Assembly (NCBI RefSeq): GCF_000092125.1
Contig: NC_014212.1
Coordinates: 3,148,501-3,212,500, forward strand
Direction of reading: 5' to 3'
Source of the DNA: Allomeiothermus silvanus DSM 9946
Lineage (GTDB): Bacteria > Deinococcota > Deinococci > Deinococcales > Thermaceae
DNA length: 64,000 bases
The position numbers were made by a program, and so were the translations under genes. A model generated the notes under the pieces. The model ran no database searches. It saw nothing but the letters and a program-made list of their open reading frames with translations, and had not been told where the DNA came from. Of the stretch, positions 32,661 to 41,334 are shown one piece after another. How positions within the stretch are numbered: the stretch's first letter is position 1; each line of letters begins with the position of its first letter.

Positions 32661-33836
32661 CTCAAAACTTGCACTTATGCACCCCGGGGATGGTTATGCG
32701 CCGGGAGCACTTGAAAAGGGCCGCGGGTTTCCCGTCTGATGACGGGCACCATGACCCCAGCGGCCCGGTTCTTACTCTCGACCATCCTGGCCCTTCTTCC
32801 AAGCCCCCACCTCCAGGAATCCCTCAAAGCCCTCTTGCTCCAGAACATAGCCTTCGGCTGACCTTCTTCCAGGGCCAGACCCCAGCACAGCCAGACCCAG
32901 TCCCCCTCGGCCCTCTCCCGCTTCCTCAACCGCTACCCCTGGCCCACCCGGGCCCTCCCGCAAGGAGGCTCAGGAGACCCTGGAGCGGGCCAGGAGAAGA
33001 ACAGGCCCTAAGCCCAGGCTTCTCCTGGTCCTGGACCTGGTCACCCTGGAAAAGCGGGGCCGGTTCCAGGCCCTGCCCCTCTCCTTTGTTCAGGGCAAGT
33101 GGGGACTCCATCTGGTGGTCCTTTACCTGGTCTACGGAGACCTCCACGTCCCCTGGGCCTACTGCCTCTGGCGGGGGAAGGGACAGAAGAGCCTTTCCCT
33201 TTTGGCCCTTCGCCTCCTCTCCTCCCTGCCCCCTGGTGGAGGAAGGCCTTCCGCATCCGGGTGGCCTCAGACGCCGCTTTGGGCACAGCCTGGTTCCTCT
33301 TTGGGGTGAGGCGGATGGGTTTTGAAGCGGTGGTGGGGATGCGGCGGGACCGGCTGCTTTCTCGTCAGGGAAACACCTTGAGGCTTCAAGGAGGGGGAAG
33401 GCTCTTCGGGTCTAAGCGCCAGGGGAGCCGGGTCTACCTCCTCGGGCTTTCCTTCCCGGTGTGGGTGGCCTGGTACCGTTACCCCCTTCCCGGCGGGGGA
33501 TGGGAGTGGCGGTGCGGGGTGGCCACCTTTCCCGCCACGCCCCGGACGCTGCTCACCCGAAGGAGACGGCGGTTCACCATAGAGCACTTCTTCCGGGCGA
33601 TGAAGGGTGGGTTCTCCCTGGGCCAGTTTGGGCAGCGGAGCCCCTTGGGGGTGCACCGCTTTCTGGTGCTTTCCCTTCTGGCCTACCTGTTGGCCCACTG
33701 GGTCGGGATGGAAGCGGAGGGGAGCTGGTGGTTCGGGTGCTTCTCCAGGAGCTCTATGCCGTGGGCCTAGGGGCCCCCGGGGGGAGGGACAGAAGATGAA
33801 GCTCTATGCGGGGTATGCAGGAGGTGCAAGTTTTGA
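32661..33836. mobile_element. Decayed IS4-like insertion sequence
   Basis: A 1,176-bp element with inverted ends: CTCAAAACTTGCAC at 32661-32674 and its exact reverse complement at 33823-33836, with looser similarity inside. No target duplication is obvious. It lies immediately upstream of the broken xylanase gene and ends where the TnpB-type element begins. Confidence 0.8.
32751..33799 (+). pseudogene. IS4-like transposase, multiply frameshifted
   Basis: Transposase sequence is spread over three plus-strand frames: MTPAARFLLSTILALLPSPH at the start, then LVLDLVTLEKRGRFQALPLS, VASDAALGTAWFLFGVRRMG, SRVYLLGLSFPVWVAWYRY and the C-terminal FTIEHFFRAMKGGFSLGQFG. Asp in the VASDA stretch and Glu in IEHFFRAMKG are likely DDE residues. 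At least three frame changes and one stop make it inactive. Family placement (IS4/IS701 group) is by pattern only. Confidence 0.7.
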
Positions 33837-33839
33837 GTT

Positions 33840-35322
33840 AACGAACTTTGCCGGTTCGACCGTCGGAGTGGCCACCCCTCGCTGCGCTCGGCGAAAATAC
33901 GCCACGAATAGCAGATGTACGTGGTCGGCTTCTCCCGCAACTCCTCCAACATGACCCCGGTCAAACACTTGCGCCGGTATTTGGTGACCAAAGCCAAAGG
34001 ATACGAGAGGCGAAAAGCGGCGTTGTTGGCAGTCTTTAGCTTGACCTACACTAGGGAGGTGCATATGCCCGTACGCCCGGTGCGCTACAAGCTCTACCCA
34101 ACCCAGGCTCAGCTTGAGACCTTGGAGCGGTGGAACCGCCTGCACTGCGAGTTGTACGGCGCCTGCATCGAACAGCGCCGTCGAGCCTGGGCCAAGGGCA
34201 AGAGCCTTGAGTACTGCGACCGACAGAACGAACTCCCCGCGCTCAAAGCGGAGATGCCCGAGTACATCCCCTTGGGCAGTCACGCCCTGCAAGAGCCCGT
34301 TCGGCGGGTAGACCGGGCCTTCCAAGCTTTCTACCGCCGGGTCAAGCGGGGCGGTAAGCCCGGCTTCCCCCGCTACAAAAGCCGCAAGAGCTTTGTGGGC
34401 TTCTGCTACCCCGACAATGCCGGGTGGAAGTTCGAGGGGGGGGCGAACGGCAAGCACGGGTGCTGCACCTGTCCAACCTAAGCGCTATCAAGGCCAGGGG
34501 CAAACTGCGACAGTGGGGTAAACCTCGCCAGGTAGTGCTGACCCGTACCGCCCAGGGTCGGTACGCCACCCTCACCGTCCGCTGCCAGCCTGTGCGGGCG
34601 GCGGGTAACGAGGCGATAGGCATAGACCTGGGGGTGGAAGCGGTCGCCACGCTTTCCGACGGGACGCGGGTCGAGACCCCCGCTTTCTCAAGACAGCCAG
34701 CAACCGGCTCAAAAGCTTGCAGCGCAGGCTTTCCCGCCGAAAGCGTTTCGGCTCCAACTGGAAGCGCACCCAACGGGAGATAGCCCGGCTGCACCGGAAG
34801 GTCGCGGGCCAACGGAACGACTTTTAGCACAAGCTCACCGCTCTGTGGGTGTTTAGGTACGGGCTCATCGCCGCCGAGGAGCTGCGGGTCAGGAACATGA
34901 CGGCAAAGGGCGGGAGCAGGAAAGCAGGTCTCAACCGGGCGATACTCGACGTGGGGATGCGGGACATCCTGCACAAGCTGGCGTACAAAGCGCACGAGGC
35001 GGGTACGCGGCTGGTGGAGGTGCCCACCCCCAAGGTCAAAGCCTTCGCAGACCTGCCCCATCTGCTTGCGCCAGGAAAAGAAGCCGCTTGCTCAGCGCGT
35101 GCATAGGTGTCCTTGCGGGTGCGAGATGCCCCGCGACCACGCCTCGGCATTGGTAGCGCTGAGATGGGCCTTAGACCCCTGGGTGTACGGGGCATGCCCC
35201 GTCCCGAAGGGAATCTACCCCTGGGAACCAGGGGGCGGGGAGGGGCCGAGGTCTAGCCCCGTCGAACCGCGAAACCCCGACCACACCGCGATAGCGGTTG
35301 GTCGTGGGTAGTTGTGGTTTCA
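33840..35322 (+). mobile_element. Decayed IS605-type element with tnpB only
   Basis: A TnpB gene remnant bracketed by short palindromes. On the left is CGAACtttgccGGTTCG (33841-33857). On the right, beyond the gene, come CCGCGATAGCGG and a run ending at GTTGTGGTTTCATT about 35305-35324. IS605-type elements have such subterminal hairpins and no inverted repeats or target duplication. No TnpA gene is recognisable in 33860-34060. Boundaries are approximate. Confidence 0.6.
34065..35292 (+). pseudogene. TnpB (RuvC-like RNA-guided nuclease) pseudogene
   Basis: The ATG at 34065 follows GGGAGG. The N-terminal part reads RPVRYKLYPTQAQLETLERW, then GGKPGFPRYKSRKSF. After frame changes it continues QWGKPRQVVLTRTAQGRYA, IGIDLGVEAVATLSDG (RuvC-I Asp), SLQRRLSRRKRFGSNW, LIAAEELRVRNM (RuvC-II Glu), a partial zinc ribbon HRCPCG and PRDHASALVALRWAL (RuvC-III Asp). 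A stop near 34826 and at least three frameshifts inactivate it. TnpB normally uses a guide RNA made from the element's 3' end. Confidence 0.8.
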
Positions 35323-36458
35323 TTGGAACACATCCAACCCAGCCGTCAGTGCAAGTTTTACCTGAGGGCCCGCGGCGGGGAACAGCACTTGGAACTCCAG
35401 CTCGAGCGGTAGTCCTGCCTGCGTGGGGGATAGCAGCTCCCGCCCCAGGTAGAACTCCAGGCCCAAAGTGGGGTTGCCGGCATTGAAGGATGAGCCCGGC
35501 AGGTAGGCCAGTCCGGTGCCCAGGTAATTCTGGGCGGCCCACTGGGTGGTGGTGAGGGTGAGGGCGGTGGTTACCTGGAAAAACTCCAGCCCCAGGCTCA
35601 CATTGCCGCTTGAGATCAGCTTTCCCACGAAACTCCCCAGGATCGAGAGGAAATCGCTGCTGGGGCCGGTCTGGGGCAGGTCAGGGGGGTGAAGGCACTC
35701 TGCGGCGTCAGACGCAGGCCGAACTCCGCTCCGCTACCCAGGGCCGCTCCGATCGCCCCAAACCCTGCCCGTAGGCCCAGGTACGGAGGGGCCACGTTGG
35801 CCTGCCCGGGCGCCAGCGCGCTCACCCGGCCCTCGGCGTCTACCTCCACCACCGCAGGGTTGGTGGATTGGAACACCACCTGGGCGGTGGGGATGGCTTC
35901 TCCTGTGCCTGCCAACACCAGGGTCCTCAGGGGGCGGGCGGATCCCACCGGGAGGTTTAGGGTGCTGGGTTGGAGCACGATCTGGGCGGCCGTAGGGGGT
36001 AGGAGGTGGCCCAGACGGCGGGGAAAGAGCTGGGCCAGAATCCGTTTCGCCAGGGCTTCGGGGTCGTAGGGGCTGTCAGCGGTGAAAACCGCAGCCCGCA
36101 CCACCTGGACAGCGCTTCCCCCTCTTTGGTAACGGTAGGCGGCCACTACCAGGCTGCCCGAAAGAGGGGTGAGGCTGCCGCCGATCACCTCCTGAGCCCC
36201 TTCGGCCAGACGGAGGGCGGCGGCTTCCAGCAGCGGTTCTCCCGTTGGCGCCACCACGGCCACTTGGGGTACTCCCTGCTGTTGCAGCACCGCGTAAAGC
36301 GCCTGCGGCAGTACCGTAGCTAGGGTGTGGACATCCTGTGAGGCTCCATCCGGGGTGGTGAAGGTCAGCAGGTGGAGCGGAGAGGGGAGGGGTTGGGCTA
36401 AGCTCAGGCCGCTTAGCAGCCACCCCAGCGCGAGGGCAGCGAGGCCAAAAGGGCGCAT
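35320..36458 (-). CDS. Exported protein with bacterial Ig-like segment, frameshifted at a G6/C6 run
   Basis: From the ATG at 36458 there is a signal peptide (MRPFGLAALALGWLLSGLSL, cleavage near AQP). A CsgG-like region follows (ALYAVLQQQGVPQVAVVAPT, VIGGSLTPLSGSLVVAAYRY). A Big-like segment comes next (VVFQSTNPAVVEVDAEGRVS, ALAPGQANV), then a barrel-like C-terminal part. The frame breaks at a run of six G on the plus strand (35684-35689). Continuing in the next frame gives a coherent end (SGNVSLGLEFFQVTTALTL) stopping at 35320. Corrected length is about 379 residues. Either a real frameshift or a homopolymer error. Confidence 0.6.
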
Positions 36459-36491
36459 AGGCTTATGGTACCAGCTTGGGCGGCAGAAGGC

Positions 36492-36698
36492 TTAGTCCCT
36501 GCGCCTTGCCAGGCTAAAGACACTGACGCTCAAAAAGAGCGTGACGGCCAGAGGGAGAGGCCACCAGGCCGAAAGCCCGGCCCGAGCCAGCACCGCGGTG
36601 AGCGCCAGGGAGACCAACACCGCGGCGGCCACCCGCCAGTCGTCGCCGATGATAAAGTCATACCAGAAGCGGAAGAACAAAAAGATTGCGGCAGTCAT
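36492..36698 (-). CDS. Small two-span membrane protein
   Basis: A 68-residue protein with two hydrophobic helices (AAAVLVSLALTAVLARAGL and PLPLAVTLFLSVSVFSLA) after an aromatic N-terminus. Its ATG overlaps the stop of the upstream gene by four bases (ATGA), indicating translational coupling with the COG4280-like protein. Function unknown. Confidence 0.65.
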   Translation of the reverse strand: MTAAIFLFFRFWYDFIIGDDWRVAAAVLVSLALTAVLARAGLSAWWPLPLAVTLFLSVSVFSLARRRD

Positions 36699-37438
36699 GG
36701 GATCGCCGCCTCCCGAGTGTTCCTGAGCGCCCTCACCAGGGCGTAGGATAGCGCCAGATATAGCGCTATCAGCCCCAGGATTGCCGCGTCTGCGCCGGGC
36801 CAGTGCGCCCCGGCCCCCTCTGCCGCCCAGAAGGTGCCGAAGGCCGAGAGCATGATCCCCACTGCGAACTTGAGGGTGTTCTCGGGAACTTGGCTTAGCG
36901 GGCGGTGCAGGGCCAGCCCGGCGAGGAGTACCAGTATCAGCGCGGCCAGAGCGCCCAAGGAGGCGGGGCCCAGGGCCCTACTGGTCGCCCCAAACGTCAC
37001 CACGATAAAGGCCACCTCCAAGCCCTCCAGCAGCACGCCCTTAAAGCAGAGGGTAAAGGCATACCAGTCCAGCCCGGCCCGAGTCTCACGCCTGTGCCGC
37101 AGTGCGGCCTCGCGCTCCTGGGCAAAGGTCGCTTCCTCGTCGTGCAGGGCCTTGAGGCCGCTGTAGCGCAGCAGGGCCTTGCGCCACCACTGGATTCCGA
37201 AGACCAGCAACAGCCCGCCTACCACCAGCCGCAGGGTGTCTATCGGTACGCGGCCCAAGGCCGGGCCGAGCGCCGCAACCCCCGCCGCCAGCACGAGCAG
37301 GGCCGCTCCTACCCCCACCAGCGAAGAGCGCCAGCCCCGCGTCACTCCTGTTGCCAGCACGATGGTCAGGGCCTCTACCATCTCCACCCCGGAGGCCAAA
37401 AAGCTACCAGCTACTACGAACCATTGACCCATCTCCAT
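36695..37438 (-). CDS. COG4280-like polytopic membrane protein
   Basis: A 247-residue protein with about seven membrane helices. Two related motifs occur in helices, GVEMVEALTIVLATG near the N-terminus and LLEGLEVAFIVVTFG in the middle, each with paired Glu. They recall FTR1-type and TerC-type metal transporters and the predicted-membrane family COG4280. The charged loop between (EREAALRHRRETRAG) is cytoplasmic. It may transport a cation; that is inference from motif shape. Confidence 0.65.
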   Translation of the reverse strand: MEMGQWFVVAGSFLASGVEMVEALTIVLATGVTRGWRSSLVGVGAALLVLAAGVAALGPALGRVPIDTLRLVVGGLLLVFGIQWWRKALLRYSGLKALHDEEATFAQEREAALRHRRETRAGLDWYAFTLCFKGVLLEGLEVAFIVVTFGATSRALGPASLGALAALILVLLAGLALHRPLSQVPENTLKFAVGIMLSAFGTFWAAEGAGAHWPGADAAILGLIALYLALSYALVRALRNTREAAIP

Positions 37439-37728
37439 AACTAAGACTCTACCCTATGGGTGCCAGGAGACTGTCCAACCACAGGCCCAAACTTGATCGG
37501 TATACGGGCCTTGGGGTAGATGAGTACGCCGGCCCGGTGAGGGGGGGCGTGGGTTCTGGCGGTGCTTCGGGCGTTACTGGTCTCCCTGCTGCACCGGGAA
37601 AGGGTGAGGGAGAAGAAGGCGGCCTTGGAGATGTTCTTCTTCAACCCCCTCTCGGCACCCAGGTTCCTAGGCCTCTATGCGGTATAACGGTCAAGTCTGG
37701 CAGGGGCCCCAACAAAAGGCGTATGACG
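37439..37728. other. Gene-free stretch with a short C-terminal coding remnant
   Basis: No complete gene is seen. On the plus strand a frame ending at 37687 reads WVLAVLRALLVSLLH, then REKKAALEMFFFNPLSAPRF and LGLYAV before a stop, which looks like the tail of a lost protein, possibly a transposase. A run of seven G (about 37541-37547) lies within it. Confidence 0.35.
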
Positions 37729-38121
37729 TTAGGACAGGCTTGCCCGCAGTAGCCCGCTATGGCGTAGCGGCAACTCTGCAGTAGGAAATGGGATAAGCGA
37801 GCGATGCTGAGGGCCAGCAACTTGCTGGTAGGCATAAACTATGCTGTGCCATAGCGCCTCTTCATCCTCTTCGTGAGGGTCGGTAATCTGAATCCACCCG
37901 GTGTAGCTGGGATGGGGAAGTATGACCTCACGGCGAAATGGATAGTGGGGGTGAGGTCGTAAGGCATACGTGATTCCGCCAACCTCAATGGTTTCCAAAA
38001 AAAACTTTTCTTGCTCCTGAGGGCTACCGTAATAGAAGCGCTCGGTACAACCATTCAGCTCGGTTCGCACTCTCTCGAGGCTGTGGGCCAAGTGTAGCAG
38101 GCGCTCGTTCGGGTCGAACAT
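37729..38121 (-). CDS. Hypothetical protein
   Basis: A 130-residue soluble protein. The ATG at 38121 follows AAAGGAG at six bases' spacing, a strong ribosome site. The sequence (NERLLHLAHSLERVRTELNG, YPFRREVILPHPSYTGW, EALWHSIVYAYQQVAG) is rich in aromatic residues and His, with no signal peptide, helix-turn-helix or known motif. It stands alone between transposon debris on both sides. Confidence 0.6.
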   Translation of the reverse strand: MFDPNERLLHLAHSLERVRTELNGCTERFYYGSPQEQEKFFLETIEVGGITYALRPHPHYPFRREVILPHPSYTGWIQITDPHEEDEEALWHSIVYAYQQVAGPQHRSLIPFPTAELPLRHSGLLRASLS

Positions 38122-38237
38122 AGCGATCTCCTTTAGCCAAAGCCTGCTTTCGAAGGGTAAGGGTAGCGTAAAGAATGGTAAAGGCCCGCATCGAGTCATT
38201 GCCGAGCAGTAGGCTAACCCCTACCACAACAGAAGTG

Positions 38238-38359
38238 ATACCCTTTCCGGTTGCATCCTTCGTTGATGACCGTAGCCGATTCCATCCAGCTCACCTTGAG
38301 CGGAGGGTCCAGCAGGCCCAGGATCCGATAGAAAGCACCCGCTTCCTGGCCGTCTACCC
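38238..38359. repeat. 122-bp transposon-end repeat, copy 1 (IS630-like debris)
   Basis: This stretch matches 44370-44491 at 119 of 122 positions by my count. On the plus strand it encodes, in pieces, VQQAQDPIESTRFLAVYPAK and, further on to about 38414, RGLAAKAIAKIAPN. That resembles the N-terminal helix-turn-helix of IS630-type transposases. Only this N-terminal end is present and it is frameshifted. Bases 38415-38596 beyond it hold no gene. Confidence 0.6.
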
Positions 38360-38596
38360 CGCCAAGCGGGGCCTCGCCGCCAAGGCGATTGCCAAGATCG
38401 CCCCGAACACTTGAGGAGATGATGGAGGGGGTGCCGGGGGCTTGAGCAAAAGCCACAGACCCTTAGGCGGCACACCCTCTGCGCGGTGTTGGCTGCGCAA
38501 AGCACCACGGGTGGCTTAGGACAAAGGCATCAGCATGAAAGGGTATGATTCCTTTCCCCCTGAGGACTCCCCAGGGGCCCCACACACCCCTTTGCT

Positions 38597-38956
38597 CTAC
38601 AGGGCCAGACTGTAGAGCAATACCCCCAGTACCCACAAGGTAATCCCGACAAAAGTCCCGTCGCGCTGCTGAGCGAAGAGCAACACGGAGAGGGCTACCC
38701 GCAGCACCGGTGTGAGCACTAAGAGCAGGAGGCCTATCTGGATCAGGTGTTTGGGCTTAGTCGCAACAGCTCCCTGTAGGACGCTCGTCAGCGAGCGCAA
38801 AGAGGCGGGCTCCCCCCTGAAGACCGAGTAGTCCACCCCCTGGCTGCCATGGCTAATGAGCTCCAGCAGACCTCCCCCCAAGACCACCGCCCCAGCCACC
38901 AGGACCCCCAGCCGCAGCAGATTGCCAAGGAGTATTTCCATTTTGCGATCGGTCAT
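38597..38956 (-). CDS. DUF1634 membrane protein
   Basis: A 119-residue protein with three membrane helices (LRLGVLVAGAVVLGGGLLEL, LIQIGLLLLVLTPVLRVALS and FVGITLWVLGVLLYSLAL). DUF1634 proteins usually sit beside TauE/SafE permeases, as here. Its ATG overlaps the permease stop by four bases, so the two are translationally coupled and probably form one anion-export unit. Confidence 0.88.
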   Translation of the reverse strand: MTDRKMEILLGNLLRLGVLVAGAVVLGGGLLELISHGSQGVDYSVFRGEPASLRSLTSVLQGAVATKPKHLIQIGLLLLVLTPVLRVALSVLLFAQQRDGTFVGITLWVLGVLLYSLAL

Positions 38957-39795
38957 AGCCCCCCTCGCAGACCCTGATAGATCATCTGCACCCCCAGCAG
39001 GGCAATCACCCCCACAAACAAAAGCCGCAGCCGCCCCGGAGCGGCTTTGCTCAGGATACGGGCTCCCAGCAGCGAGCCCAGGAACACGCCCAGCATGACT
39101 GGCATGGCCAGCAGGGGATCGATATACCCCCGGCTCAGATAGACCCCCGCGCTAGCGGCAGCAGTTACCCCAATCATGAAGTTGGAGGTGGTAGTGGAGA
39201 CCTTGTAGGGCAGGCCCATCACCCGCTCCATAGCCAGTACCTTCACTGCTCCCGAACCGATGCCCAAAAGTCCTGAGAGCATCCCCGCCACCCCCATCAA
39301 GCTGAATCCGCCCAGCACGCGGTGTACTGTGTAGGGTTGGAGGCCTTGGGGGGTAGGGTAGGTGCTTTCCATACGCAACCGCACCGCCAGAGGATCCGAG
39401 GGCACGGTGCTGGGCTGCCCGTCTTTGTAGCGGTCCTGGAAGCTCTGAAAGGCCGAGTACAATAGGGCCACACCAAATACCGTGGCAACCCAGCTTTTGG
39501 GGAGGATCCCCACCAGATGCGCCCCCAACAAAGCCCCCAGGGTGGTGGCGACCTCCAGAAACATCCCGATGCGAAGGTTGGAATATCCCTCCCGCACATA
39601 CGCTGACGCGGCCCCGCTAGAGGTCGCGATCACCGAGATCAGCGAGGCCCCCAGGGCGTAGTGCAGGTCTACTTTGAAGCCCAGCACCAGCAGGGGTACC
39701 AGAATTACCCCACCTCCCAGCCCGGTGAGGGCCCCCACCCCTCCAGCCAGCAGGCTACCCAGGAAAATGAGCAGGGAGAACTCGAGTTCACTCAT
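38953..39795 (-). CDS. TSUP family (TauE/SafE) permease
   Basis: A 280-residue permease with about eight helices. Duplicated TSUP motifs are GVGALTGLGGGVILVPLLVL near the N-terminus and GMLSGLLGIGSGAVKVLAM in the middle. VGILPKSWVATVFGVALLY and FLGSLLGARILSKAAPGRL are further family features. It probably exports sulfite, sulfonate or another small organic anion; the substrate is not decidable. Coupled to the DUF1634 gene. Confidence 0.92.
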   Translation of the reverse strand: MSELEFSLLIFLGSLLAGGVGALTGLGGGVILVPLLVLGFKVDLHYALGASLISVIATSSGAASAYVREGYSNLRIGMFLEVATTLGALLGAHLVGILPKSWVATVFGVALLYSAFQSFQDRYKDGQPSTVPSDPLAVRLRMESTYPTPQGLQPYTVHRVLGGFSLMGVAGMLSGLLGIGSGAVKVLAMERVMGLPYKVSTTTSNFMIGVTAAASAGVYLSRGYIDPLLAMPVMLGVFLGSLLGARILSKAAPGRLRLLFVGVIALLGVQMIYQGLRGGL

Positions 39796-39856
39796 AGCTA
39801 GCGCTATCCTATCCCCTGCGGGCTGAGCTGCGGAACAAAAGTGTTTTTACCATATC

Positions 39857-39884
39857 TTTACCGGTTGGATGAAAACTATATAAT
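39857..39884 (+). promoter_or_regulatory. Promoter of the zwf operon
   Basis: TTTACC (39857-39862), 16 bases and TATAAT (39879-39884). The -10 ends seven bases before the ATG at 39892, so transcription should start at or next to the start codon, giving a leaderless message. No Shine-Dalgarno sequence precedes the ATG, which agrees. Confidence 0.7.
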
Positions 39885-39891
39885 TATACAT

Positions 39892-41334
39892 ATGCACGCT
39901 CCGCAATCGTTCTCCACCACCCTGGTCATCCTGGGTGCCACCGGCGACTTGACCCAGCGGCTGCTGATGCCTGCGCTGTACCGGCTGCACGCGCGGGGGC
40001 ATTTGGAGGGGGTCTTTCTTCAGGGATATGCAGTGGAGGACTGGGAGCGGGAGAAGTTTTTGGCGCACCTCGAGCAGGCCCTGCGCCGCTTCGTGCCGGA
40101 GTTTGATCCCGCGGTCTGGGGCGGGCTGCAGGAGCGGATCGCTTATCGTGCGGGTGACCTGAGCTCTGGGAGACTTGCTGCCCTACGAGACGACCTCGCC
40201 GCCAATGTCCTTTTCTACCTGGCCCTGCCCCCTGACCTTTTCGGTGTGGCTGCGGAGGGACTGGGGCGGGCTAAGTTGCAAGACGACACCCAGGGGTTCC
40301 GCCGCCTGATCGTGGAGAAGCCTTTCGGCTACGATCTGGCCTCGGCAGAAGCGTTGCGTCAGCAGATGCACCGCTTCTGGCGGGAAGACCAGATCTTTCG
40401 TATTGACCACTTCCTGGGCAAGGAGACCACTCAGAACCTCCTGGTGTTCCGCTTTGCCAACCGCTTTTTGGAGCCTATCTGGAACACCCAGCACATCGCG
40501 CAGGTGCAGATCACCTACGCCGAAACCCTGGGCCTGGAGGGTCGCTGGCGCTACTACGATCAGGCCGGGGCCTTGCGCGACATGCTGCAAAACCACCTGA
40601 TGCAGCTGTTTACGCTCACCGCCCTCGAGCCCCCCTCGGTATGGGACGCCGAGGTTCTGCGCGAGCACAAGGTCGAGGTGCTCCGCTCGGTGCGGCCTAT
40701 CCCAGCGGAGCAGGTGGAGGATTTTGCCGTGCGGGGGCAGTACACCGCCGGAAGCCTGGAGGGGCAAGAGTTACCGGGGTATCGGCAGGAAGCGCACATC
40801 CCCCCCACCTCCACCACCGAGACCTTTGCCGCCCTCAAGCTCTACGTAGACAACTGGCGCTGGCGCGGGGTGCCCTTTTATCTGCGTAGCGGCAAGCGGC
40901 TTTGCGCGGACTACGCCGAGGTGGCAGTGCAGTTTCACGAGGTGCCGGCCCAGTTCTTCGGCCCCAAGGCGCCGGGGAGCAACTGGCTGATTTTGCGCAT
41001 GCAACCCCGCGAATCCCTCGAGCTCCAGGCTTGGGCCAAGCGACCGGGGCTCGCGCTCGAGGCCCGACCGGTGACCCTCGAGGCCCCCTATGAACAGCCG
41101 GGCGACGCTCCCTATTCGGCGTACGAGCAACTTCTGCTGGACGCATTGCACGGCGACCAGGCCCACTTTCTGCGCTTCGACGAGGTGGAGTGGGCCTGGA
41201 GGATTCTGGAGCCGGTGCAAGCCGCTTGGAAGAGCGGTCAGCCGGAGCCCTACCCCGCTGGATCGGAGGGACCGCTGGGGATGGCCCGGCTGATGAGCGA
41301 TGGCCACGCATGGCGGCCCTTGGGAGGGGAATGA
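39892..41334 (+). CDS. zwf: Glucose-6-phosphate 1-dehydrogenase
   Basis: A 480-residue G6PD that feeds the oxidative pentose phosphate pathway. The coenzyme fingerprint is ILGATGDLTQRLLMPALY and the active site RIDHFLGKE, with VEKPFGYDLASA before it and SGKRL later. I chose the ATG at 39892 (MHAPQSFSTTLVILGATGD) because it directly follows a TATAAT promoter; an in-frame GTG at 39841 would lie upstream of that promoter. Its stop overlaps the next start (ATGA). Confidence 0.96.
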   Translation: MHAPQSFSTTLVILGATGDLTQRLLMPALYRLHARGHLEGVFLQGYAVEDWEREKFLAHLEQALRRFVPEFDPAVWGGLQERIAYRAGDLSSGRLAALRDDLAANVLFYLALPPDLFGVAAEGLGRAKLQDDTQGFRRLIVEKPFGYDLASAEALRQQMHRFWREDQIFRIDHFLGKETTQNLLVFRFANRFLEPIWNTQHIAQVQITYAETLGLEGRWRYYDQAGALRDMLQNHLMQLFTLTALEPPSVWDAEVLREHKVEVLRSVRPIPAEQVEDFAVRGQYTAGSLEGQELPGYRQEAHIPPTSTTETFAALKLYVDNWRWRGVPFYLRSGKRLCADYAEVAVQFHEVPAQFFGPKAPGSNWLILRMQPRESLELQAWAKRPGLALEARPVTLEAPYEQPGDAPYSAYEQLLLDALHGDQAHFLRFDEVEWAWRILEPVQAAWKSGQPEPYPAGSEGPLGMARLMSDGHAWRPLGGE

